Shown here piece by piece: positions 43,915 through 52,724 of a DNA stretch of 64,000 bases (positions are counted from its first letter, which is position 1; each line of letters opens with the position of its first letter). Both the position numbers and the translations under genes were made by a program. The DNA lies in NCBI RefSeq assembly GCF_016863275.1, contig NZ_BOOO01000044.1, positions 21,120-85,119 on the forward strand, given 5' to 3'. Source of the stretch: Planotetraspora mira (GTDB lineage Bacteria > Actinomycetota > Actinomycetes > Streptosporangiales > Streptosporangiaceae). The notes under the pieces were generated by a model. It made no database searches, was not told where the DNA came from, and saw only the letters and a program-made list of their open reading frames with translations.

Positions 43915-45078
43915 ATGGCTGACCAGCTCATTCTGCTGGGGCTGGGATTCGTCCTCACCAGCGTGGCCGGTGGCCTGCTGACCTACGTTTTCCAGAGAAG
44001 GACGTGGGCGCATCAGCATGAGGTCGAGCGCGAGGAACGCGAGCATCAGCGGGTGGTCGAGCTTCAAGAACAGGAACGCCAACGGGCCATCAAGATCTTC
44101 GAAGAGATCAGCACTCTGCTCGACAAGCGGCTCTACCGCATGCGGCTGGTCCATTGGGCAGCCAAGCGTCGTATCAGGGGGAGCGCCCACGACGGTCTGG
44201 CTGCTGCTCTCGACGGCTACCGAGAGGTACTGCTCGACTGGAACGACAACCTCAACCGCGGAATCGCATTGATGGAGGCGTACTTCGGCGGTGACTTACG
44301 GGAGCAACTGGAAGAGTTGTACGACCACTACGCGGCCGTCGGGCGGGCACTCGATCAGTTCACTCGTGACGTGGGAACCGTACCGGTAGACGATCTCGAA
44401 GTGCCGCCACTGGGCCACCGACTGGATCGTCTGAGCGCCGAGGTGTACGTCCTCAACCTGCGCATGCTTCATCTGCTCCAGCAAGGGAAACTCGGCCAGT
44501 CCGCGCCGGGGGTGACGTCCCCGACCGCGGCGCAACCCGTATTGCAATTCGGCGACCAGGGGCCGGCGGTCCGCCATCTGCAACGGGCCCTGCATCGCGC
44601 CGAGCACATGCCCCAACACATCGACGGTCTGTTCGGCCGCGACACCGAACAGGCGTTGTGCGCGTTCCAGAGCGCCCACGGACTCACGCCCGATGGCGTC
44701 TGCGGTCCGGACACGTGGGCCGAACTGCCTACCGGCGGGGCCATGCCGGTGCTGTCGGAAGGCACACGAGGCGAGATCGTCGTGCGCCTGCAGACGGCAC
44801 TCACCGAGTACGCCGCCGAGCGATGGATCACGACTCCAGGACTCATCGACAAGGTGTTCGGCCCCTCCACGAGGGCGGCAGTCCAGGCCTTCCAGCGCTG
44901 GCACGGCCTATCGGAGCGCGGAGTGGTAGAGCCCCATACATGGGCTGCCGATTTGGGCGCCGGGGACGTCACGCTTGAAGCCGAGGTGGGCCTGCGATTC
45001 GTATCCGATGGCGCCAGACCCTGGCACGCACGCTCAAGTGATCCTGTCGCACTCGGCCGGCGCCCCACCCAGAGGTGA
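43915..45078 (+). CDS. Membrane-anchored protein with coiled coil and two peptidoglycan-binding domains
   Basis: A 387-aa protein. An N-terminal membrane helix (residues ~4-25) is followed by a charged coiled coil (~30-65, EREEREHQRVVELQEQERQRA) and a helical region. Two peptidoglycan_binding_1 domains follow: VLQFGDQGPAVRHLQRALHRA...GLFGRDTEQALCAFQSAHGLTPDG (~208-270) and a second (SEGTRGEIVVRLQTAL...VFGPSTRAAVQAFQRWHGLSERG, ~280-345). The first half resembles the coiled-coil protein at 29085 in plan only. A role in anchoring the envelope to the membrane is likely; no enzymatic domain is seen. Confidence 0.75.
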   Translation: MADQLILLGLGFVLTSVAGGLLTYVFQRRTWAHQHEVEREEREHQRVVELQEQERQRAIKIFEEISTLLDKRLYRMRLVHWAAKRRIRGSAHDGLAAALDGYREVLLDWNDNLNRGIALMEAYFGGDLREQLEELYDHYAAVGRALDQFTRDVGTVPVDDLEVPPLGHRLDRLSAEVYVLNLRMLHLLQQGKLGQSAPGVTSPTAAQPVLQFGDQGPAVRHLQRALHRAEHMPQHIDGLFGRDTEQALCAFQSAHGLTPDGVCGPDTWAELPTGGAMPVLSEGTRGEIVVRLQTALTEYAAERWITTPGLIDKVFGPSTRAAVQAFQRWHGLSERGVVEPHTWAADLGAGDVTLEAEVGLRFVSDGARPWHARSSDPVALGRRPTQR

Positions 45079-45459
45079 CAGCAGCGTCGTCCCCACACGA
45101 GAGCACATGCCGCACCCCTCTGACCACGGCTTCTTCTGTCCGGGCAGGGTGATCGGCCCGCCTGAAAGCGGACGGCCGACCCGCGGGAGCCGTTGACCAT
45201 GGAAGACGGCGATTCACCGATTGTTTCGCCTTTCATACGGAGCACATTCACGGTGTCGACATCGAGAATTCGGCACCGAGCGACCGAGGCCACATCGCCG
45301 AAAAAGAGAGTTCACATAAACGAAACAATGGCCTGACCAGCGTGGACTCGCATTTGACGCCGATATTGGCTGCCTGTCATTCTTCACCCTTGTTTGTTCA
45401 GCAAAGGCGCCGTACACCTCAGCGACCTGTACGGTTCCAGCGATCATCGGGGAACGAAG
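45079..45459. other. Intergenic region with possible promoter only
   Basis: About 380 bp before the hemerythrin-domain gene. A TTGACG box (45354-45359) is followed at 17 bp by the poor -10 TCATTC. AT-rich stretches lie around 45300-45390. No supportable gene or inverted repeat is seen. Confidence 0.3.
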
Positions 45460-46146
45460 ATGGCGATCGAGCAAGGGCCCATGGCCGACATCCGCGACAT
45501 GTACATGGCGCACATTCTGATGCGCAGGGAGTTCGGTCTGGCTCCCGGCGTGGTCCGCGCGGTCGACGGGGGTGACGTGAGCCGGGCGGAACTGGTCTCC
45601 GACCACATCGCGCTCATCGCCGGCCTCCTCCACGGCCATCACGCGGCCGAGGACGCGCTGCTGTGGCCGAAGCTCCTGGATCGTGGATCCGACGAGGTCG
45701 CCGCCGTCGTGCATCTCATGGAGGGGCACCACGAGGCCATCGACGCGGCGTACCAGGAGATCCAGAAGGAACTCGGCCCGTGGCGCGCCGACGCGGACGT
45801 CGCCCACCGTGACGCGCTCGCCGACGCCCTCGAACGGCTCAACTCGGTGCTCGTGGAGCACACCGCCCTGGAGGAGCGACACATCCTCCCGCTGGCGGAG
45901 AAGTACGTCACCGCGGCGGAATGGCAGGAACTCGGCACCCAGGCGATGAACGACGTGCCGAAGAAGAAGCTGCCGCTGGCTTTCGGCATGGCGATGTACG
46001 AGGGCGACCCCGAGGTCATCAAGGAGGTCCTCCGCTTCGCGCCGTTCATGGCACGTCTGACGATGCCGTTCGTCGGCCCCCGGATCTACGCCTCCTACGC
46101 CAAGCGCCTGTACGGCACCGCCACCCCGCCCCGCAGCGCCGCCTGA
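45460..46146 (+). CDS. Hemerythrin-domain protein
   Basis: A 228-aa protein. The hemerythrin/HHE four-helix bundle (residues ~10-145) holds the ligands expected for a di-iron site: His18, His49, HGHHAAED (60-64), GHHEAID (90-95), and EHTALEERH (His134, Glu138, His141). A C-terminal helical extension (~160-228) ends near the membrane-like segment FAPFMARLTMPFVG. Such proteins bind O2 or NO or protect against oxidants. ATG 45460 is chosen; ATG 45481 is possible. A divergent oxidant-defence pair (AraC/RclA-like) follows downstream, which fits. Confidence 0.8.
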   Translation: MAIEQGPMADIRDMYMAHILMRREFGLAPGVVRAVDGGDVSRAELVSDHIALIAGLLHGHHAAEDALLWPKLLDRGSDEVAAVVHLMEGHHEAIDAAYQEIQKELGPWRADADVAHRDALADALERLNSVLVEHTALEERHILPLAEKYVTAAEWQELGTQAMNDVPKKKLPLAFGMAMYEGDPEVIKEVLRFAPFMARLTMPFVGPRIYASYAKRLYGTATPPRSAA

Positions 46147-46229
46147 CAGCCGGCCGCCGGGCGTCGGCCGCCGGGCTCACCCGTGGCCGATTGCGGCTCA
46201 CGCACGGCGGGCTGATCAGGGCGGGGGAG

Positions 46230-47144
46230 TCAGGATCCGCGCTGGACGGCGCGGCGGAACCGCGCCGGGGTGGAGCCCGCGGCCTGACGGAAGGCCCGGT
46301 TGAACGCCGATTCCGAGTCGTATCCGACCCCGGCGGCGACCGCGGCGACGGTGAGATCGGTCTCGATGAGGCGCTCGGCCGCGATCATCAGCCGGATGTG
46401 TGTGACGAACTCGCCCACCGTCAGCCCTGTGGACCGCGAGAAGTTCCGGGCGAGAGTGGCCCGTGACATGGCCGCCACCTCCGCCAGCCGCGCAATCGTC
46501 CAGTCGCCTCCGGGATCTCGCAACACGACCTCGATGACCGGTCGGAGCCGCTGATCGTCGGCGGCGGTCCATGCCGGCGCCCCGACGAACCGGTTCGGTG
46601 AGGCCCGCAGGACCATGGCGAACAGCGCGGTGCAGAGGGACGACAGGATCGCCCCGGTGCCGAGTCCGTCGTTGTACGCCTCCCGGCGAATGAGCGTGCT
46701 CAGCATCCGCACGATCTCATCGGTATGCCCGAACGAGACGTGGAGCGGGTCGGGCAGGCTGTGGAACAACATGGCGCCCGCGCCGGAGCCGAACCTGTAA
46801 TGGCCGCAGAGCAGGTCCATGACGCTCTCACCCCTCTGGCTGCGCACGATCGGGAAGGCGCTGCCCGGCTCCGCGACGACGCCTTGCCCGCTTTGGCCGT
46901 CCGCGCCGGCCGTCTGGATGCGGTGGGCCTGGCCGCCGGGCAGCAGCACGGCGTCGCCCGCCTTCAATTCGATGCGCCGATCGAGCAGTTCGATCGTGCA
47001 CTCGCCTTCGAGTAGCAGGTGGAAGGCCGCCCTGCCCTCGCCGTACGCGGGCACGTCCATCGACGTCGCGCCGGCGAGCAGGCAACGCATGTCGAGGATC
47101 GCCTGCAGCCTCGCCAGGCGGACGATCTCGCTGATCCAGTCCAT
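46230..47144 (-). CDS. AraC-family regulator, RclR-like, divergent from RclA-like gene
   Basis: A 304-aa regulator with an N-terminal cupin_6 domain (VPAYGEGRAAFHLLLEGECTIELLDRRIELKAGDAVLLPGGQAHRI) and the AraC double helix-turn-helix (IARLAEVAAMSRATLARNFSRSTGLTVGEFVTHIRLMIAAERLIETDLTVAAVAAGVGYDSESAFNRAFRQ). Cysteines suitable for oxidant sensing occur at ~21 and ~49, as in E. coli RclR, though I could not align them. It is divergent from the RclA-like flavoprotein gene 75 bp away, its probable target. Confidence 0.8.
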   Translation of the reverse strand: MDWISEIVRLARLQAILDMRCLLAGATSMDVPAYGEGRAAFHLLLEGECTIELLDRRIELKAGDAVLLPGGQAHRIQTAGADGQSGQGVVAEPGSAFPIVRSQRGESVMDLLCGHYRFGSGAGAMLFHSLPDPLHVSFGHTDEIVRMLSTLIRREAYNDGLGTGAILSSLCTALFAMVLRASPNRFVGAPAWTAADDQRLRPVIEVVLRDPGGDWTIARLAEVAAMSRATLARNFSRSTGLTVGEFVTHIRLMIAAERLIETDLTVAAVAAGVGYDSESAFNRAFRQAAGSTPARFRRAVQRGS

Positions 47145-47181
47145 GATGAGACGCTCGAGAAGAAAAGTGAGATGAATTCGT

Positions 47182-47201
47182 CTTACGCGCTCAATTGTAA
47201 G
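47182..47201. promoter_or_regulatory. CTTAC-N10-GTAAG inverted repeat between AraC and RclA-like genes
   Basis: A perfect 5+5 bp inverted repeat lies just upstream of the RclA-like gene start, in the divergent region, where the AraC-type protein should bind. Confidence 0.35.
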
Positions 47202-47218
47202 TGTTCAAGACTGGCACC

Positions 47219-48607
47219 ATGAGCACCCTGAACTCCGGACTCCACGCCGATGTCCTCATCATCGGCTTCGGCAAGGGCGGCAAGACCGTGGCCGCCGAGA
47301 TGGGCCGCCTCGGCAGAACCGTCGTGCTCGTGGAGCAGTCGGACCGCATGTACGGAGGCACCTGTCCCAACGTCGGATGCGTGCCGACGAAGGCGCTCGT
47401 GCATCACTCCGGCAAGCGCCGTGCCGGCGATTCGCCGCAGGAGTGGTACGAGCGCGCCGTCGGCAGCGTCCAGGCGCTCACCGCGCTCTTCCGCGGCGGC
47501 AACTACGACGCGCTGAACGACGCGGACACCGTCACGGTCGTCACCGGCCGCGCCGCATTCGTCGATCCGCATACCGTGGCCGTAGGCACAGGCCAGGACC
47601 GGCTCACCGTCACCGCCGAGACCATCTTGATCAACACCGGCTCTGAGCCGATCATCCCGGACATCCCCGGCCTGCGCGCGAGCAAGCGGGTCGTGACCAG
47701 TGCCGACCTCATTCAGACGACGGAGCTGCCGGAGCGGCTCGCGATCCTGGGCGGCGGGTATCTCGGCATCGAGTTCGCCTCGATCTACAGCCGTTTCGGC
47801 TCGCGGGTCACCGTGCTCGAATCCGCCCCGGATATCCTCGCCCGGCTGGACGGCGACGTCGCCGCCGTGGCCGAGGGCATCCTTGTAGGCGAGGGAATCA
47901 AGATCGTAACGGGCGTGAACGTCGCCGAGGTGCGTGACGGTGAGAGCGCCACGACCCTGGTCTACGAAAAGGACGGCAGGCGGCAGACCGTCGAAGCCGA
48001 CGCCGTACTCGCCGCGGCCGGGCGGGTGCCGGCGATCCGCGATCTCGGGCTGGAGGCGGCCGGCGTGCGCACGACCATCCGCGGCGCGATCGAGGTCGAC
48101 GAGCACCTGCGGACGAGCCGGCCGCACATCTTCGCCATCGGCGACGTCAACGGCGGGCCGCAGTTCACCTACGTCTCCCTTGACGACAGCCGCATCGTCA
48201 TGGACCAGCTCGTCGGGGAGGGCCGCCGCTCGACCGCGGACCGGATGGCGATCCCCAGCACGCTCTTCATGACCCCGCCGCTGGCGACCGTCGGCCTCAC
48301 CGAGAGGCAGGCCCGCGAGGCGGGCCGCCAGGTGAAGATCGCCGGCAAGCTGGTGGCCGACATCGTGGCCATGCCTCGCGCATACGTCGTGGAGGAGACG
48401 CGCGGGATGATGAAATTCGTGATCGAGGCCGAGACGGACGAGATCCTCGGGGCGGCGCTGCTGAGCGTCGACGCACAGGAGCTGATCAACACGGTCGCGC
48501 TCGCCATGCGGCACGGCATGAAGGCGGCCGAGTTGCGAGACGCCGTTTACACCCACCCCAGCTCCACGGAGGCGTTCAACGAGGTGCTCGGCACCATCGT
48601 GCGCTGA
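47219..48607 (+). CDS. Pyridine nucleotide-disulfide oxidoreductase, RclA-like
   Basis: A 462-aa flavoprotein. FAD-binding (IIGFGKGGKT), the redox-active disulfide in GGTCPNVGCVPTK (Cys49 and Cys54), the NADP domain (LGGGYLGIEFASIYSRFGSRVTVLE), and the C-terminal HPSSTE (His446 and Glu451) are all present. E. coli RclA reduces Cu(II) and protects against hypochlorous acid. Mercuric reductase-like activity is less likely, as no C-terminal Cys pair exists. The start ATG 47219 has no ribosome site and may be leaderless; an in-frame GTG lies at 47201. Context with a divergent AraC regulator is as in rcl loci. Confidence 0.85.
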   Translation: MSTLNSGLHADVLIIGFGKGGKTVAAEMGRLGRTVVLVEQSDRMYGGTCPNVGCVPTKALVHHSGKRRAGDSPQEWYERAVGSVQALTALFRGGNYDALNDADTVTVVTGRAAFVDPHTVAVGTGQDRLTVTAETILINTGSEPIIPDIPGLRASKRVVTSADLIQTTELPERLAILGGGYLGIEFASIYSRFGSRVTVLESAPDILARLDGDVAAVAEGILVGEGIKIVTGVNVAEVRDGESATTLVYEKDGRRQTVEADAVLAAAGRVPAIRDLGLEAAGVRTTIRGAIEVDEHLRTSRPHIFAIGDVNGGPQFTYVSLDDSRIVMDQLVGEGRRSTADRMAIPSTLFMTPPLATVGLTERQAREAGRQVKIAGKLVADIVAMPRAYVVEETRGMMKFVIEAETDEILGAALLSVDAQELINTVALAMRHGMKAAELRDAVYTHPSSTEAFNEVLGTIVR

Positions 48608-48794
48608 AGCCTGTCCGACGACGCACCGCCCGTCCTCGCCGCCCGCTTGAATGCGGTCGGCTCGACCACCTCGCCTGGGAGCATGCGCGGCCGCCTCGAA
48701 CAACGGCCTGCCGGGGGAGATCGCGTGCTGTCCAGGCTGGGCGCGGCCTGGAGTCGGTCCGCCGGGGTTCGTATGGGCCTGGCGATCGATTCCG

Positions 48795-49508
48795 CTAGCG
48801 GCGGCCATCCGTGATGAGCCCGCCTTCGTAGGCGGCGATGACGAGCTGGGCCCGGTCCCGGGCGTGCAGCTTGGCCAGGAGACGGCCGATGTGGGTCTTG
48901 ACCGTGCCGATGGTGAGGTGCAGATGCGCGGCGATCTCGGAGTTGGACATCCCTCTGCCGATGAGGGCGAGCACCTCGCGCTCGCGTTGGGTGATGTCGT
49001 TGAGGTCTCGTACGGCCGGGGCAAGATCGGGGCCTTGCAGGAATTCGGCGATGAGCCGGCGGGTCACGGTGGGCGCGAGCAGTGCTTCGCCGGAGGCGAC
49101 GACGTGGATGGCGGCCAGGAGTTCGGTCGCGGTGGCGCTCTTGAGGAGGAAGCCGCTGGCGCCTGCCCGTAGGGACGCGTACACGTATTCGTCCAGGTCG
49201 AACGTGGTGAGGATGAGCACGCGCACGCCGGAGCCGGCGGGGTCGGCGCAGATGTGCCTGGTCGCCTCGATGCCGTCCATGTCCGGCATGCGTACGTCCA
49301 TGAGGACGACGTCGGGCCGGAGCCGGCGGGCCAGGAGCACGGCTTCGGCGCCGGTACCCGCCTCGCCCACGGTGGCCAGCCCCGGTGTGGTGTCGATGAG
49401 GACTTTGAGGCTGTCGCGGACCAATACCTGGTCCTCGGCGAGCAGGACCCGGACGGGCGGTGGCGGGTCGTGCGGTGCGGCGTCGATGCTCATGCCGTCG
49501 ATGCTCAT
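48795..49508 (-). CDS. NarL/LuxR-family response regulator
   Basis: A 237-aa regulator with a receiver domain (Asp71 in VLMDVRMPD as phospho-acceptor) and a LuxR-type helix-turn-helix (ITQREREVLALIGRGMSNSEIAAHLHLTIGTVKTHIGRLLAKL). The start is duplicated: MSIDG-MSIDA arises from a 15-bp tandem repeat, giving ATG 49508 (overlapping the kinase stop as ATGA) and ATG 49493. It likely controls the divergent ABC exporter. Confidence 0.9.
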   Translation of the reverse strand: MSIDGMSIDAAPHDPPPPVRVLLAEDQVLVRDSLKVLIDTTPGLATVGEAGTGAEAVLLARRLRPDVVLMDVRMPDMDGIEATRHICADPAGSGVRVLILTTFDLDEYVYASLRAGASGFLLKSATATELLAAIHVVASGEALLAPTVTRRLIAEFLQGPDLAPAVRDLNDITQREREVLALIGRGMSNSEIAAHLHLTIGTVKTHIGRLLAKLHARDRAQLVIAAYEGGLITDGRR

Positions 49509-49511
49509 GCC
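49482..49511 (-). repeat. 15-bp exact tandem duplication over the regulator start codon
   Basis: GTCGATGCTCATGCC occurs twice in direct succession (49482-49496, 49497-49511). On the coding strand it doubles the start codon and the next four codons (MSIDx). It resembles the start-codon repeat at 38559. Confidence 0.85.
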
Positions 49512-50704
49512 TCGGTGCCGTTCAGGTCGTAGGGCAGTCGAGCCGACACCCGGAAGCCTCCTTCAGGCCGGTGCCCCGCGCTGAATGTGCCTCCATACAT
49601 CTTGGTCCGTTCGCGCATGCCGATCAGGCCGTGTCCGCTGCGGCCCGCTCGCGGCGGCCGGCCATGACGGCCACCGTCGTCGACGACCTCGATCACGGCT
49701 TCCCGTCCGTCGACGTCCACGTTGACCGAGCAGCGGGTGGGCGCGGCGTGAGTGACGACGTTGGTCAGGGCCTGCTGCACGATTCGGTACACCGACACCG
49801 CGACCGCAGGAGGCAGCGCGGCCTCTTCGCGGACGGTCAGGTCCACCTCGACTCCGGCCGAGCGCGCGTGGGCGGCCAGTTCGGGTAGGTCCGCCATGCC
49901 GGGAGCGGGCACATGGGGCTGCTGGGGCTCGCCGTCGGAGCGCAGGAGGTCGAGCACGCGGTGGATCTCGGTGAGCGTGCTTCGGCTGGTCTGCTCGATG
50001 ACGGCCAGCGCGGCGCGCACCTCCTGCGGGCGGGCGTCGGCGACATGGTTGGCCACGGTGGCCTTGACGGCGATCAGGCTCATGCTGTGGCCGATGACGT
50101 CGTGCAGTTCCCGGGCGATGCGCCTGCGCTCATCGGCCACCGCGGCCTCAGCGAGGTGACGGACGAGACGAGCGGTCGTGTCCCGCTTCCAACGGACGAC
50201 CGTCCCGATGGCCCATGCGGCGGTCAGCAGGACACCGATCACGCCGATCTCCACCGGCCAATGGGGCGGCATCTCCGTGGGGTTCGCCGCGGGCGCGAGA
50301 CCGGGGAGCACCTGGCCGTAGAAGATCAGGACCGCGGTCACCGCGGCGAACAGGCAACCCGCCAAGCCCGCCAGCGACCAGGCGATCGACGCGGTGGCGG
50401 CCACCATGTACAGGACGAGCACGGTTGGGAGGAAAGTCACCGAGATCGTGCTCACCACGACTGCACCGAACACGGTCGCCAGCACGCCCGCGGCGCAGGC
50501 CAGACCGAGCATCGCCCACGGTCGGCGCCGCCGCAACGCGATCGGAAAGCTCACGACCGCCGCCACCGGCCAGGCCGACCAGGCGGGCCACGACGACGAC
50601 GGTCCAGGCGGATCGACGAAGGCGTACACGACGAACAGCGCCACGATGACCGCCACCACCGCGTCGGCAACGCCCCTTCCACCGAGCCGCCGAGCCCATT
50701 CCAT
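49505..50704 (-). CDS. Sensor histidine kinase of NarL-type two-component system
   Basis: A 399-aa kinase. About five to six membrane helices (~12-170) form the sensor. The HisKA_3 box ERRRIARELHDVIGHSMSLIAVKA has His201 as phospho-acceptor. The HATPase domain (RIVQQALTNVVTHA and GHGLIGMRERTKMYGG) completes it. It is coupled to the response regulator by ATGA and divergent from the ABC exporter at 50954. Such pairs commonly sense antimicrobials or their own exporter. Confidence 0.88.
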   Translation of the reverse strand: MEWARRLGGRGVADAVVAVIVALFVVYAFVDPPGPSSSWPAWSAWPVAAVVSFPIALRRRRPWAMLGLACAAGVLATVFGAVVVSTISVTFLPTVLVLYMVAATASIAWSLAGLAGCLFAAVTAVLIFYGQVLPGLAPAANPTEMPPHWPVEIGVIGVLLTAAWAIGTVVRWKRDTTARLVRHLAEAAVADERRRIARELHDVIGHSMSLIAVKATVANHVADARPQEVRAALAVIEQTSRSTLTEIHRVLDLLRSDGEPQQPHVPAPGMADLPELAAHARSAGVEVDLTVREEAALPPAVAVSVYRIVQQALTNVVTHAAPTRCSVNVDVDGREAVIEVVDDGGRHGRPPRAGRSGHGLIGMRERTKMYGGTFSAGHRPEGGFRVSARLPYDLNGTEA

Positions 50705-50953
50705 GACGAGAAGCTATCTCCTCATCAGATCATCTGGCATCTGCCCACGGTAAGACATCTCGCATCCGTCCGGGGTCGTACCTGGTTGTGCCAGTGCTGC
50801 GGCAAAGACGTCCAAGAGGGAACGTCCGAACCTCTCAATGCGGGAGAGGTTCACTTCGACGGCGGGCAGCCGCGTACGTATGACCGTGGACGGACGCGGA
50901 AGTTCCGACCGTGGTCAGACGCGCCGGCAGGGATGGTTTGTCACCGTGTTCAC

Positions 50954-51868
50954 ATGATCGAAGTAAGAGAGTTGACGAAGCGATACGGCCCGACGCTCGC
51001 CTTGGACCGGCTGTCCTTCCAAGCTCACCCCGGGCGGGTGACCGGCTTTCTGGGGCCCAACGGCGCGGGGAAATCCACGACCTTACGCGTCATCGTCGGC
51101 CTGCACGGCCCGACGTCCGGCGTGGCCCTGGTCAACGGGCGTCGTTACGCCGAGATCAGCCGGCCGCTGTACGAGGTGGGTGCGCTGCTCGACGCCGGCG
51201 CCGTGCACCCGGGCCGCACCGCGTTCAAGCAGCTCGCCTGCCTGGCCCGTAGCCACCGCATCGGCACCTCAAGGGTCAAGACGCTGCTGGAGCAGGTGGG
51301 GCTGCAGGACGTGGCGCACAAGCGCATCGGTGGCTTCTCGCTCGGTATGCGGCAGCGGCTGGGCATCGCGGCGGCGCTGCTGGGCGATCCCGGCGTCGTC
51401 CTGCTGGACGAGCCGGTGAACGGCCTGGACGCCGAGGGCATCCACTGGGTGCGCGGCCTGATGCGCACGCTCGCCTCGGAGGGCCGGACGGTGCTGCTGT
51501 CCAGTCACCTGATGAGCGAGATGGCCCTGACCGTCGACCACGTGCTCATCATCGGACGGGGCAGGTTGATCGCCGAGTCCTCGATGGAGGACCTCGCCAA
51601 GCGCTTCCGCCGCGACATCCTGGTCCGCTCCCCGATGCACGTGGAACTGGGCGGGGTCCTGCGGGCCGCAGGCATGTCGGTGTCGTCCGAGCCGCGGGGC
51701 GGCCTTGTCGTGACGGGCTCCGACACCGCGACGATCGGCGATCTCGCCGCTGAGCGTCGCATCCCGATCCACGAGCTGACCCAGCGCAGCGCCACGCTCG
51801 AGGACGTCTACCTCGAAATGACCGATGAGGCCGCCGACTATCGCGCCGGCGGCAGAAGGAGCCTGTGA
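50954..51868 (+). CDS. ABC transporter ATP-binding protein (DRA/BcrA-like exporter)
   Basis: A 304-aa ATPase. Walker A is GPNGAGKST at 34-42, signature FSLGMRQRLGIAAALLG, and Walker B VVLLDEPVNGLD. The C-terminal region (GLVVTGSDTATIGDLAAERRIPIHELTQRSATLEDVYLEMT) is that of drug-resistance exporters of the CcmA/BcrA kind. ATG 50954 begins the conserved domain. An in-frame ATG at 50933 is an alternative, and neither has a convincing ribosome site. It works with the permease encoded next. Confidence 0.9.
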   Translation: MIEVRELTKRYGPTLALDRLSFQAHPGRVTGFLGPNGAGKSTTLRVIVGLHGPTSGVALVNGRRYAEISRPLYEVGALLDAGAVHPGRTAFKQLACLARSHRIGTSRVKTLLEQVGLQDVAHKRIGGFSLGMRQRLGIAAALLGDPGVVLLDEPVNGLDAEGIHWVRGLMRTLASEGRTVLLSSHLMSEMALTVDHVLIIGRGRLIAESSMEDLAKRFRRDILVRSPMHVELGGVLRAAGMSVSSEPRGGLVVTGSDTATIGDLAAERRIPIHELTQRSATLEDVYLEMTDEAADYRAGGRRSL

Positions 51869-51872
51869 TCTC

Positions 51873-52706
51873 ATGACGCTGCAGACCGCACCGTCGAGGA
51901 ACGCCTCGGCTGAAACCACCGTGTCCGTGCTCGCGTCCGTGATGGACGTCGCCGCGGCGGAATGGCTCAAGCTCCGGACCATGCGCGCCGCGTGGGTGGT
52001 CTGGGCCGGAGCCGCCGTGTCCACGCTGATCGGCCTGATCATCATCATGGGCCACGTGGGCTCCTACGATCAGGCCACACCGGGGCAGCAGGCGTCTTTC
52101 GAGAGCGCCGATCCAGCGGTCGCCGTCATGCCGTTGGTGGCGTTCTTCATCGGCACGCTCAGTGCCCTGGTCATGACGACCGAGTTCTCGACCGGTTCCA
52201 TCGCCCCCAGCCTGGTCGCGGTACCTCAGCGGCGGACGCTTCTGGCCGCCAAATCCGTGGTGGTCACCTGCGTGGCGCTCGCCGGCGGCGTGCTGTTCGC
52301 GAGCCTGTCGCAGATCGGCGCCATGCTCATCCTGGGCGACCGGCCCGCGCCGCTCAATCCCTGGACGCACTGGTGGGAAGCCGTCCCTCCCGCGGCCGGC
52401 ACAGCCGTCACCACCCTGGCCACCGGCCTCGTGGCGCTGGGACTCGGAGCGGTCCTGCGGTCGGCGGCGGCGACGGTCGCGGTGATCGGGGCGCTCACCT
52501 TGGTGGTGCCGATGTTCGCGCACGTCCTGCCTGAGCCCGTCCATCTGTGGGTGGCCTCGGTGCTGATTCCCAACCTCGCTCCCCAGATCGCGGGCGCCGA
52601 GTCGGCGTATCTGCTGGCACCTCCGGTGGCGGCGGCGGTCCTGGCGTTCTACGTGGTCGTGACACTGGGGGCGGCAAGTCTCAGTTTCTCCCGCCGCGAC
52701 TCGTGA
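51873..52706 (+). CDS. ABC-2-type permease
   Basis: A 277-aa membrane protein with six hydrophobic segments (~45-60, 87-105, 130-155, 175-200, 205-225, 240-265). The N-terminal helix is AAEWLKLRTMRAAWVVWAGAAVSTLIGLIIIMGHVG, the opening typical of ABC-2 permeases paired with BcrA-like ATPases. AAGGAG precedes ATG 51873 by 11 bp. It follows the ATPase stop by 4 bp and is the last gene of the exporter operon, convergent with a methyltransferase gene. Confidence 0.85.
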   Translation: MTLQTAPSRNASAETTVSVLASVMDVAAAEWLKLRTMRAAWVVWAGAAVSTLIGLIIIMGHVGSYDQATPGQQASFESADPAVAVMPLVAFFIGTLSALVMTTEFSTGSIAPSLVAVPQRRTLLAAKSVVVTCVALAGGVLFASLSQIGAMLILGDRPAPLNPWTHWWEAVPPAAGTAVTTLATGLVALGLGAVLRSAAATVAVIGALTLVVPMFAHVLPEPVHLWVASVLIPNLAPQIAGAESAYLLAPPVAAAVLAFYVVVTLGAASLSFSRRDS

Positions 52707-52724
52707 GCGCGGTTGTGTCCCCTT

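Noticed and set aside
49913..50953. In-frame extension of the exporter ATPase to 49913
   Set aside because: It runs antisense through the histidine kinase and has a charged, low-complexity composition; the ATPase domain begins at 50954.
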